This document shows positions 53,951-61,605 of a DNA stretch of 64,000 bases, in pieces. Within the stretch, counting starts at the first letter, position 1; each line of letters starts with the position of its first letter. Source of the stretch: Alphaproteobacteria bacterium (GTDB taxonomy: Bacteria > Pseudomonadota > Alphaproteobacteria > GCA-2746255). The stretch spans positions 1 to 64,000 of the forward strand of contig JAGWAR010000006.1 in assembly GCA_021296325.1 (NCBI GenBank), in the 5' to 3' direction. The notes beneath the pieces are model-generated. The model was given only the letters and a program-made list of their open reading frames with translations. It was not told the DNA's origin and made no database searches. A program made the translations under genes and the position numbers.

Positions 53951-55413
53951 CACGCGCCCCTCTGGATGCCGGGCGCGGCCGCCTCCAGGGCGGCGGCGGC
54001 GCGCAGCAGGGTGGCCTCGTCGAAGGCGCGGCCGATCAACTGCAGGCCCAGGGGCAACCCGTCGGCCGACAGGCCGGCCGGCACTGACACGCCCGGCAGA
54101 CCCGCCAGGCTCGCCGGCACCGTGAAGACGTCGTTCAGGTACATGGCGACGGGGTCATCTTCCTTTTCGCCGATCGGGAAGGCCGGCGTCGGCGTCGTCG
54201 GCGTGAGCAGCACGTCCACCTTGCCGAAGGCCTCTTCGAAATCGCGGGCGATCAGGGTCCGCACCTTCTGCGCCTTCAGGTAGTAGGCGTCGTAATAGCC
54301 GGCCGACAGCACATAGGCGCCGATCAGGATGCGGCGCCGGACTTCCCGGCCAAAGCCTTCGGCCCGTGTCTTCTTATACATGTCGTTGAGGTCCTCGCCT
54401 GCGACCCGAAGGCCGTAGCGGACCCCGTCATAGCGCGCCAGGTTCGACGACGCCTCCGCTGGCGCGATGATGTAATAGGCGGGCAGTGCATATCTCGTGT
54501 GGGGCAGCGAAACGTCGACGATTTCCGCTCCTGCGTCTTTCAGCCAGACCTTGCCCTGCTCCCACAGGGCGGTGACTTCCTCCGCCATGCCATCGGCCTG
54601 GTATTCCTTCGGAATGCCGATTTTGAGCCCGCGGACGCCTTGCCCGAGGGCAGCCTCGAAGTCCGGGACCGGCACGTCGGCCGAGGTCGAATCCTTCGGG
54701 TCGAACCCCGCCATGGCGCCTAGCAGGATGGCGGCGTCGCGCACGCTACGGGCAAAGGGCCCAGCCTGGTCGAGCGAGGAAGCAAAGGCGACGATGCCCC
54801 AGCGCGAACAGCGTCCATAGGTGGGCTTCAGCCCGACGACGCCGCAGAAGGCGGCGGGTTGGCGGATCGAACCGCCAGTGTCCGTCCCCGTCGCTCCCAG
54901 GCACAACCCCGCCGCCACGGCGGCGGCCGAGCCGCCGGAGGAACCGCCGGCCACCAGCGGCCGGTTGTCGCCCTCCCGCCGCCAGGGGTTCTCGGTCGGT
55001 CCGAAATGGCTCGTCGTCGTCGACGAGCCCATGGCGAATTCGTCCAGGTTCGTCTTGCCCATGGGCACGGCGCCGGCATCCCATAATTTCGCGGTGACCG
55101 TCGATTCGTAGGGCGGCACGAAACGGTCCAGGATGCGGGAGGCGGCGGTGGTGCGAATGCCTTCCGTGCAAAACAAATCCTTCACCGTGACCGGAATGCC
55201 TTCCAGCGCGCGGCCCTCGCCCTTGGCCAGACGCGCATCGGACGCCTTCGCGGCCGCAAGCGCCGCCTCCGGCGTCTCCGTGATGATGGCGTTGAGGCCA
55301 CGGGCCGCCTCCACCGCCTGTACATGGGCGGCGACCAGTTCCTCGGCGCTGAATGCCTTCTTTCGAAGGCCGTCGCGCGCCTCGGCAAGGGAAAGATGGG
55401 TAAGCGCGGCCAT
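53950..55413 (-). CDS. gatA: Asp/Glu-tRNA amidotransferase subunit A
   Basis: 487 aa amidase-signature enzyme. Catalytic Lys in IPVTVKDLF (near residue 75), Ser in [12 protein letters not shown] (near 152) and the nucleophile Ser in [16 protein letters not shown] (near 175). Releases ammonia from glutamine for amidation of misacylated Glu-tRNA(Gln) or Asp-tRNA(Asn), with GatB and GatC. Gene order gatC-gatA-gatB, overlapping gatB. Length typical. Confidence 0.96.
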   Translation of the reverse strand: MAALTHLSLAEARDGLRKKAFSAEELVAAHVQAVEAARGLNAIITETPEAALAAAKASDARLAKGEGRALEGIPVTVKDLFCTEGIRTTAASRILDRFVPPYESTVTAKLWDAGAVPMGKTNLDEFAMGSSTTTSHFGPTENPWRREGDNRPLVAGGSSGGSAAAVAAGLCLGATGTDTGGSIRQPAAFCGVVGLKPTYGRCSRWGIVAFASSLDQAGPFARSVRDAAILLGAMAGFDPKDSTSADVPVPDFEAALGQGVRGLKIGIPKEYQADGMAEEVTALWEQGKVWLKDAGAEIVDVSLPHTRYALPAYYIIAPAEASSNLARYDGVRYGLRVAGEDLNDMYKKTRAEGFGREVRRRILIGAYVLSAGYYDAYYLKAQKVRTLIARDFEEAFGKVDVLLTPTTPTPAFPIGEKEDDPVAMYLNDVFTVPASLAGLPGVSVPAGLSADGLPLGLQLIGRAFDEATLLRAAAALEAAAPGIQRGA

Positions 55414-55419
55414 GAGCCC

Positions 55420-55707
55420 CTACTCGACGACCTTCGGAACCGTGAAGAAACCCGCCGTAGCTTCCGGCGCGTTGGCCAGGATCTTGTCGCGCTGGTCGCC
55501 TTCCGTCACCTCGTCCGCCCGGCGGCGCAATTCCATCGCGGCGACGGAGGCCATCGCTTCGACGTTTTCGGTGTCGACTTCCTCCAGCTGCTCGACAAAA
55601 TCGAGAATTTTGGAAAGCTCTCCGGCCAAATCCTCGAGTTCTTCCTCGCCCACCCGAATACGGGCAAGCGATGCGATGCCTGCCACGGTGGCCTTGTCCA
55701 GAGACAT
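55420..55707 (-). CDS. gatC: Asp/Glu-tRNA amidotransferase subunit C
   Basis: 95 aa from ATG 55707; the longer frame overlaps ruvX and has no homology there. Family text SLDKATVAGIASLARIRV, ELSKILDFVEQLEEVDTENVEAM and LRADEV-like MELRRRADEV. Wraps around GatA and GatB to hold the complex. Six nt before gatA, so first gene of gatCAB; divergent from ruvX. Confidence 0.95.
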   Translation of the reverse strand: MSLDKATVAGIASLARIRVGEEELEDLAGELSKILDFVEQLEEVDTENVEAMASVAAMELRRRADEVTEGDQRDKILANAPEATAGFFTVPKVVE

Positions 55708-55792
55708 GAGGTAAGTCTCTCCAGGTAAATGATCGGAATGCCTTGAAAACCGGGGCGTCCGGTGGAATATGGAGCGGAAGGTATCACCCGCT

Positions 55793-56275
55793 ATGGCGAT
55801 CTGCAACCCTATGGAGCTTCGCGCACGCCTCGCCCCCGACGCGTGCCTGATCGGCCTCGACGTCGGCGAGAAAACGATCGGGATCGCATTCTCCGACCCT
55901 TCTTGCACGATCGCGACACCTTATGAGACGCTCCAGCGATCGAAATTTCGAGACGACGTTGAAAAGTTGAAAGCGCACATCGCCTCCCATCATGTCGGCG
56001 GCATCGTCGTCGGCCTGCCCATCAACATGAACGGAACGGAAGGTCCGCGTTGCCAATCGACGCGCGCCTTTGCCGACAATTTGCTGCAGGTCATCGACCT
56101 GCCGCTCGTCTTCTGGGACGAACGCCTGTCCACGGCCGCTGTGACGCGCACGCTTCTGGAGGCGGACCTCTCCCGCAAACGCCGCCGCGAAGTCGTCGAC
56201 AAACTTGCCGCCGCATACATTCTGCAAGGTCTGCTCGATTCCTACGCCGCCCTCAAGAAAGAGGCCGGACCGTGA
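55793..56275 (+). CDS. ruvX: RuvX/YqgF family Holliday-junction resolvase-like nuclease
   Basis: 160 aa from ATG 55793, with GGAAGG nine bases upstream; ATG 55769 is a poorer choice. RNase-H-like fold: first Asp in LIGLDVGEKTIGIAFSD, VVGLPINMNGTEG, Glu in FWDERLSTAAV and Asp in VVDKLAAAYILQG. Conserved essential protein linked to 16S rRNA 5' processing. GTGA overlap with the CoA-transferase gene. Confidence 0.93.
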   Translation: MAICNPMELRARLAPDACLIGLDVGEKTIGIAFSDPSCTIATPYETLQRSKFRDDVEKLKAHIASHHVGGIVVGLPINMNGTEGPRCQSTRAFADNLLQVIDLPLVFWDERLSTAAVTRTLLEADLSRKRRREVVDKLAAAYILQGLLDSYAALKKEAGP

Positions 56276-57489
56276 CGGGCCCGCTTGCAGACGTCCGTAT
56301 CCTGGATCTGACGCGCGTGCTGGCGGGACCTACCTGCACGCAGCTTCTGGGCGATTTCGGCGCCGACGTCATCAAGATCGAACGGCCCGGCATCGGCGAC
56401 GACACGCGGAAATGGGGGCCGCCCTACCTCAAGGACGCGGCCGGCAAGGAAACCTCCGAAAGCGCCTATTACCTGAGCGCCAACCGCAACAAGCGTTCGG
56501 TGACGATCGACTTTGCGCAGCCCGAAGGCCAGGCCCTCGTGAAACGCCTTCTGGAAAAGTGCGACCTTCTTGTCGAAAACTTCAAGGGCGGCACATTAAA
56601 GAAATATGGCCTTGCCTTCGATCAGCTCCAGCCCGACTTCCCCGCCCTGATCTATTGCTCGATCTCCGGTTTCGGACAGACCGGACCTTACGCCCACCGG
56701 GCCGGCTACGACTACCTCGCCCAGGCCATGGGCGGATTGATGAGCATCACCGGCGAACCGGAGGGCGAGCCGGTCAAGGTCGGCATCGGCATCGCCGACA
56801 TCATGGCCGGCATGTACGCGACCAGCGCCATCCTTGCCGCCCTTCACCGGCGCACCGAAACCGGCGAAGGGCAATCCATCGACGTCGGCCTGCTCGATTC
56901 CCAGGTCGCCTGGCTCACCTACGAAGGCCAGAACTACCTCACCTCCGGCCAGCTGCCGCAGCGGCGCGGCAACGCGCATCCGAACATCGTCCCCTACCAA
57001 ACCTTCGCGGCAGCCGACGGCTACTTCGTGCTGGCCGTCGGCAACGACCGCCAGTTTCAGAAATTCTGCGGCTTTGCGGGCTGCCCGGAGCTGGCCGAGG
57101 ATCCGCGCTATCGGACGAATTCGAAGCGCATCGAAAACCGCCAGGAACTCGCCAGGATCCTAAGCGACGTGATCGCGCAAAAGCCGATCAAATACTGGAC
57201 GGAGGGGCTGGAAAAGCTGGGCGTGCCCTCCGGGCCCGTCAACGACATCCAGGGCGTTTTCGAGGACCCGCAGATCCGCCACCGCGCGATGAAGATCCGG
57301 ATGCCCCATGCGCTCCGCTCGGACCCCCCGATCGACCTGATCGGCAATCCGGTCCACCTTTCGGGGACGCCCGTCTCCTATCGCCACCCGCCGCCCGTCC
57401 TCGGCCAGCACACCGACGAGATCCTGGCCGATCTGCTCGACATGCCCGAGGCCGAACGGGAAGCGTTGCGGGAAAAGGGTATTATCTAG
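56272..57489 (+). CDS. class III CoA-transferase (CaiB/BaiF family)
   Basis: 405 aa from GTG 56272, overlapping the ruvX stop by 4 nt. Family blocks: LADVRILDLTRVLAGPTCTQLLGDFGADVIKIE, NRNKRSVTIDF, YCSISGFGQTGPYAHRAGYD with the catalytic Asp of GYDYLAQAMGG (near 152), and GVPSGPVNDI (near 320). Transfers CoA between carboxylic acids; substrate not predictable, though close relatives are often annotated formyl-CoA or succinyl-CoA transferases. Sits unexpectedly within core genes; linked to ruvX only by overlap. Confidence 0.92.
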   Translation: MTGPLADVRILDLTRVLAGPTCTQLLGDFGADVIKIERPGIGDDTRKWGPPYLKDAAGKETSESAYYLSANRNKRSVTIDFAQPEGQALVKRLLEKCDLLVENFKGGTLKKYGLAFDQLQPDFPALIYCSISGFGQTGPYAHRAGYDYLAQAMGGLMSITGEPEGEPVKVGIGIADIMAGMYATSAILAALHRRTETGEGQSIDVGLLDSQVAWLTYEGQNYLTSGQLPQRRGNAHPNIVPYQTFAAADGYFVLAVGNDRQFQKFCGFAGCPELAEDPRYRTNSKRIENRQELARILSDVIAQKPIKYWTEGLEKLGVPSGPVNDIQGVFEDPQIRHRAMKIRMPHALRSDPPIDLIGNPVHLSGTPVSYRHPPPVLGQHTDEILADLLDMPEAEREALREKGII

Positions 57490-57504
57490 GGCCTCCCCTC
57501 TTGC

Positions 57505-57533
57505 TTGCAGAAAGCGGGAAAGACGGCTTATAG
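57505..57533 (+). promoter_or_regulatory. pyrB: possible pyrB promoter
   Basis: TTGCAG, 17-nt spacer, TTATAG, ending 10 bases before the pyrB ATG. RNA would start only about 4 nt before ATG, so a nearly leaderless message. No pyrimidine attenuator is visible. Confidence 0.35.
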
Positions 57534-57543
57534 TGGCGCTTTA

Positions 57544-58512
57544 ATGAACAAGATTGTCTCTAACACCTTCTTTCCCCACGGACATTTGCTGGGGATCGAG
57601 GGCCTTTTGGCGGGTGAGATTTCCTCTCTCCTCGACCTTTCCGAATCCCACGTCGAACAGAACCGTCAGGCCAACAAGAAGCGCCCGCTGCTGCAGGGCC
57701 GCACCGTCATCAATCTTTTCTTCGAAAGTTCGACCCGCACCCGGACCTCCTTCGAGCTTGCCTGCAAGCGCCTTGGCGCCGACGTGATCAACATGTCCGT
57801 CTCGACCAGCGCGATCAAGAAGGGCGAGACCTTGCTGGATACGGCGATGACCCTGAACGCGATGCACCCGGACGTGCTGGTCGTGCGTCACCCCCATAGC
57901 GGCGCCGTCAAACTGCTTTCCGAAAAAGTCGCCTGCTCGGTGATCAATGCGGGCGACGGCAGCCACGAACATCCGACCCAGGCGCTGCTTGACGCGCTGA
58001 CCATTCGGCGGCGCAAGAAACGCCTGCAGGGATTGCGGGTCGCCATCTGCGGCGACGTGCTGCACAGCCGGGTTGCGCGGTCGAACATCCACCTGCTGAA
58101 CACGATGGGCGCGAACGTCTGCGTCGTCGCCCCCGTCACCCTGCTGCCGATCGACATCGAACGCCTCGGTGTCGAAATCTTTCACGACATGGCGCAGGGC
58201 CTCAAGGGCTGCGACATCGTCATGATGCTGCGGCTGCAACGGGAACGGATGAACGGGAATTTCATCCCCTCGCTTCGGGAATATTTCCGCTTCTTCGGCC
58301 TCGACGCCGAAAAGCTGGCCAGCGCCAAGCCGGACGCGCTGATCATGCATCCGGGCCCCATGAACCGTGGCGTCGAGATCGACAGCGAAGTCGCCGACGA
58401 CATCGCGCGCAGCGTTATTCACGAACAGGTCGAGATGGGTGTCGCGGTGCGAATGGCCTGCCTCGAAACCGTCATCCAGGCGGCTGAAACCAAAGGGAAA
58501 GCGGCGCCATGA
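57544..58512 (+). CDS. pyrB: aspartate carbamoyltransferase catalytic subunit
   Basis: 322 aa from ATG 57544. Carbamoyl-phosphate site [13 protein letters not shown] (near residues 60-72), [12 protein letters not shown] loop, [22 protein letters not shown] (near 140) and [12 protein letters not shown] (near 270). Makes carbamoyl-aspartate in pyrimidine synthesis. No regulatory subunit pyrI; instead it overlaps, by 4 nt, a dihydroorotase-like gene that lacks metal ligands, the layout in which the latter is structural. Confidence 0.95.
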   Translation: MNKIVSNTFFPHGHLLGIEGLLAGEISSLLDLSESHVEQNRQANKKRPLLQGRTVINLFFESSTRTRTSFELACKRLGADVINMSVSTSAIKKGETLLDTAMTLNAMHPDVLVVRHPHSGAVKLLSEKVACSVINAGDGSHEHPTQALLDALTIRRRKKRLQGLRVAICGDVLHSRVARSNIHLLNTMGANVCVVAPVTLLPIDIERLGVEIFHDMAQGLKGCDIVMMLRLQRERMNGNFIPSLREYFRFFGLDAEKLASAKPDALIMHPGPMNRGVEIDSEVADDIARSVIHEQVEMGVAVRMACLETVIQAAETKGKAAP

Positions 58513-59810
58513 CGGCAAAGAAAAACCGCACGGCTTACGTCAACGCCCGCCTGCTGGACCCGGCAAGCGGGCTCGACGCAAAAGGTGCCCTGCTCACGGA
58601 AGGGGGCGAGATTCTCGACCTCGGGCCGAAGCTGTTCGCCGACGGCGTGCCGGACGGCATCGAACGCATCGACTGCCAGGGCCATTGCCTGGCGCCTGGC
58701 CTGATCGACGCCCGTGTGCAGTTGCGCGAGCCTGGCTACGAGCACAAGGAAACGATGACGACGGCAAGCCTTGCGGCGGCCTCCGGCGGCGTCACGACGA
58801 TGCTGTGCCTGCCGAACACGGACCCCGTCATCGACGGGGTCGCCCTGGTCGAACTGGTCAAGCGCCGCGCCCTCGACGCCGGCCTTATCAACGTTCACCC
58901 CTACGCCGCGCTTACCCAGGGCCTCGGCGGCGAACAGATCACGGAAATGGGGCTGTTGGCCGAGGCCGGCGCCGTCGCCTTCACGGACGGCATTGCCACC
59001 GTCGCCAACGCGATGACCTTCCGCCGCGCCCTCGACTACGCGCGCACCTTCGATCTCCTGATCGTCCAGCATCCGGAAGACCCGGCGCTGGCAAACGGCG
59101 GCGTCATGAACGAAGGCGAGCTTGCCACCCGCCTGGGCCTTGCCGGCATTCCCACCGCCGCCGAAACGATCCTGGTCGAGCGCGACCTGCGCCTGCTGGA
59201 ACTGACCGGCGGGCGTTATCACGCGGCGCATCTCTCGACGGCGGACGCGATCGAAGCCGTGCGCCGGGCCAAGAAAAAAGGGTTGAACGTCACCTGCGAA
59301 ACGGCGCCACCCTATTTCGCGTTGAACGAAACGGCGGTGGGCGATTACCGGACTTTTGCGAAACTTTCCCCGCCACTTCGCGACGAGACCGACCGCGAGG
59401 CCGTTATCGAAGGCCTGAAGGACGGCACGATTGATCTCATCGCAAGCGACCACGCGCCCCACGACCAGGACAGCAAGCGGCTGCCCTTCGTGCAGGCCGA
59501 AAACGGTATCGTCGGTCTCGAGACCCTGTTGCCGCTGACGCTCGAGCTGGTTCACAACGGCTCGCTGCCGCTGCTTCGCGCGCTCGAAGCGGTGACGGTG
59601 GCGCCGGCGCGTGTCTTCCGCCTTGCCGGCGGCGTCCTGGCCAAGGGCAAGCCGGCCGATCTCGTGCTGTTCGACCTGGAGAAACCCTGGAAGATCGACG
59701 TCGAACGGTTCCGCAGCAAATCGAAGAATTCGCCCTTTGACGGCCGCCCCGTGCAAGGGGTCGTGCTGCGGACGGTCGCCGCCGGGCAACCGGCCTTCGT
59801 TCAGGAGTAA
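58509..59810 (+). CDS. pyrC: dihydroorotase homologue, probably inactive (PyrC' / PyrX)
   Basis: 433 aa amidohydrolase fold. The HxH metal pair of active enzymes (D-x-H-x-H-LREPG) reads [10 protein letters not shown] near residue 62, so both His are gone. Other ligands persist: [21 protein letters not shown] and SDHAPH. In Pseudomonas and several alphaproteobacteria such pseudo-dihydroorotases are needed for assembly of the PyrB complex rather than for catalysis; the real dihydroorotase would be elsewhere. The overlap with pyrB supports stoichiometric production. Confidence 0.88.
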   Translation: MTAKKNRTAYVNARLLDPASGLDAKGALLTEGGEILDLGPKLFADGVPDGIERIDCQGHCLAPGLIDARVQLREPGYEHKETMTTASLAAASGGVTTMLCLPNTDPVIDGVALVELVKRRALDAGLINVHPYAALTQGLGGEQITEMGLLAEAGAVAFTDGIATVANAMTFRRALDYARTFDLLIVQHPEDPALANGGVMNEGELATRLGLAGIPTAAETILVERDLRLLELTGGRYHAAHLSTADAIEAVRRAKKKGLNVTCETAPPYFALNETAVGDYRTFAKLSPPLRDETDREAVIEGLKDGTIDLIASDHAPHDQDSKRLPFVQAENGIVGLETLLPLTLELVHNGSLPLLRALEAVTVAPARVFRLAGGVLAKGKPADLVLFDLEKPWKIDVERFRSKSKNSPFDGRPVQGVVLRTVAAGQPAFVQE

Positions 59811-59812
59811 CC

Positions 59813-60433
59813 ATGGCGACGCTTGCGGAAATCGCGTCGGACCATCTGTTGCTGACGGCGGCAGCGGGCTATTTGCTCGGCTCCATTCCCTTCGGGTTGC
59901 TGCTCACGCGCCTGACCGGCCGCGGCGAGCTTCGCAAGATCGGCTCCGGCAATATCGGGGCGACGAACGTGCTGCGCTCGGGCTCGAAGCTGCTGGCCCT
60001 GCTCACCCTGCTGCTGGACGCCGGCAAGGGGGCCTTGGCCGTCGGCATCGGGCTTGAATTCGGCTTTCCGGCCGCCATGATCGCGGGCGGCGGCGCCGTC
60101 CTTGGCCATCTCTTCCCGCCCTGGCTCGGCTTTCGCGGCGGCAAAGGCGTGGCGACGACCCTTGGCGTGCTGCTGACGCTGGCCTGGCCGGTCGGCCTCA
60201 TCGCCTGCATCGTCTGGCTGCTGGTCGCAGCTCTCTTCCGCTATTCTTCCCTCGCCGCGCTGATCGCCATCGGCACGGCGCCACTTGCCGCCGTCTTCTT
60301 CGGCGACATCGCCTTCACCGCTTTCACCATCCTGATCGCTGGCATCGTGCTGCTTCGCCATCACGCGAACGTCCGGCGGCTGATCCGGGGAGAAGAATCC
60401 AGGATCGGACGTTCGACCGATGCAAAAGGCTGA
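59813..60433 (+). CDS. plsY: acyl-phosphate:glycerol-3-phosphate acyltransferase
   Basis: 206 aa, inner membrane, five to six helices. Three PlsY motifs are visible: GSIPFGLL with KIGSGNIGATNVLR, LDAGKGALAV, and GHLFPPWLGFRGGKGVATTLG. Acylates glycerol-3-phosphate at position 1 from acyl-phosphate, the first step of phospholipid synthesis. Starts 2 nt after the pyrC-like gene; stop shares a base with the dprA ATG. Confidence 0.95.
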   Translation: MATLAEIASDHLLLTAAAGYLLGSIPFGLLLTRLTGRGELRKIGSGNIGATNVLRSGSKLLALLTLLLDAGKGALAVGIGLEFGFPAAMIAGGGAVLGHLFPPWLGFRGGKGVATTLGVLLTLAWPVGLIACIVWLLVAALFRYSSLAALIAIGTAPLAAVFFGDIAFTAFTILIAGIVLLRHHANVRRLIRGEESRIGRSTDAKG

Positions 60434-61560
60434 TGTCAGCCACGCCGCGAACGCTTGCCGATGAAGAACGCCTCGACTGGCTTCGCCTGATCCGAAGCGA
60501 GAACGTCGGCCCGGTCACCTTCTACAAGCTCCTTGAGGCCTATGGCACGGCGGCGGCGGCCCTTGAAGCGGCACCGAAGCTCGCCCGCCGGGGCGGCCGG
60601 CAGAAACCGATCGCGGTCTGCCCGAAGGAGGAAGCGTTGCGCGAGGTCGAGGCCCACGCGACGCATGGGACGCGCCTGGTTGCCCTGGGCGAGCCCGACT
60701 ACCCGGCCGAACTGGCCCACATTTACGACCCGCCACCGATCCTGAGCCTGCGCGGCCACGCCCATCTGTTTGAAAAGCCCGTCTTCGCCATCGTCGGCGC
60801 CCGCAACGCTTCGACGAACGGCCGGCGATTGACGGAACGGATCGCGGCCGATCTGGGAACGAACGGATTGGCGATCGCCTCGGGTCTTGCGCGCGGCATC
60901 GACACCTCAGCTCACGAAGGAAGCCTTGCCTCGGGTACCATTGCCGTTCAGGCTGGCGGCATCGACGTCCCCTACCCGCAGGAGAACGCGCCGCTCTACG
61001 AGCGGATCGCAAGCGAGGGGATCCTGCTTTCCGAACAGCCCTTCGGCACGACGCCCCAGGCCCGCCACTTCCCGCGGCGCAACCGCCTCATCTCCGGCGT
61101 CGCCCTTGGCGTGTTGATCGTCGAGGCGGCGCCGAAATCCGGCTCGCTGATCACGGCGCGGATGGCGCTGGAACAGGGCCGCGAGGTCTTTGCCGTGCCG
61201 GGCTCGCCGCTTGATCCGCGCGCGCAGGGGACGAATCACCTCCTGCGCCAGGGCGCCGTCCTCACCGAATCGGCAAAGGACATTCTGATGGCGCTGGAAG
61301 GCCGGTTGCGCCGGCCGCTCGAAGAGCGCAAAGCCTTGCCTATCAAGCCGCCCGCCGCCCCGCCGCCCAGTGAATCGGAAGTCGATGCAGCCCGCACGCA
61401 AGTGCTGGAAATGCTGGGTCCCTCACCAGTAATGGTTGACGAAGTCCTTCGACGATGCCAATTGTCACCCGCCGTTCTATCCACAGTTCTTCTCGAATTA
61501 GAGCTGGCAGGCCGCCTCGAACGCCATCCCGGTAATCAGGTCTCGTTGCTGTCTCTATAA
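60433..61560 (+). CDS. dprA: DNA-processing protein A
   Basis: 375 aa. N-terminal SAM/HhH-like region (DWLRLIRSENVGPVTFYKLL), central Rossmann core with FAIVGARNASTNGRR, IASGLARGIDTSAHEG, LSEQPFG and FPRRNRLISGVALGVLIVEA, and a C-terminal winged-helix (TQVLEMLGPSPVMVDEVLRRC to GRLERHPGNQVSL). Loads RecA on incoming single-stranded DNA in transformation; retained in many non-competent bacteria. Part of the plsY-dprA-topA order. Confidence 0.95.
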   Translation: MSATPRTLADEERLDWLRLIRSENVGPVTFYKLLEAYGTAAAALEAAPKLARRGGRQKPIAVCPKEEALREVEAHATHGTRLVALGEPDYPAELAHIYDPPPILSLRGHAHLFEKPVFAIVGARNASTNGRRLTERIAADLGTNGLAIASGLARGIDTSAHEGSLASGTIAVQAGGIDVPYPQENAPLYERIASEGILLSEQPFGTTPQARHFPRRNRLISGVALGVLIVEAAPKSGSLITARMALEQGREVFAVPGSPLDPRAQGTNHLLRQGAVLTESAKDILMALEGRLRRPLEERKALPIKPPAAPPPSESEVDAARTQVLEMLGPSPVMVDEVLRRCQLSPAVLSTVLLELELAGRLERHPGNQVSLLSL

Positions 61561-61605
61561 AGAGAGAACAGGGTTTTACCTTTTTTCGGCACGGGTTGAG
61601 GGCAT

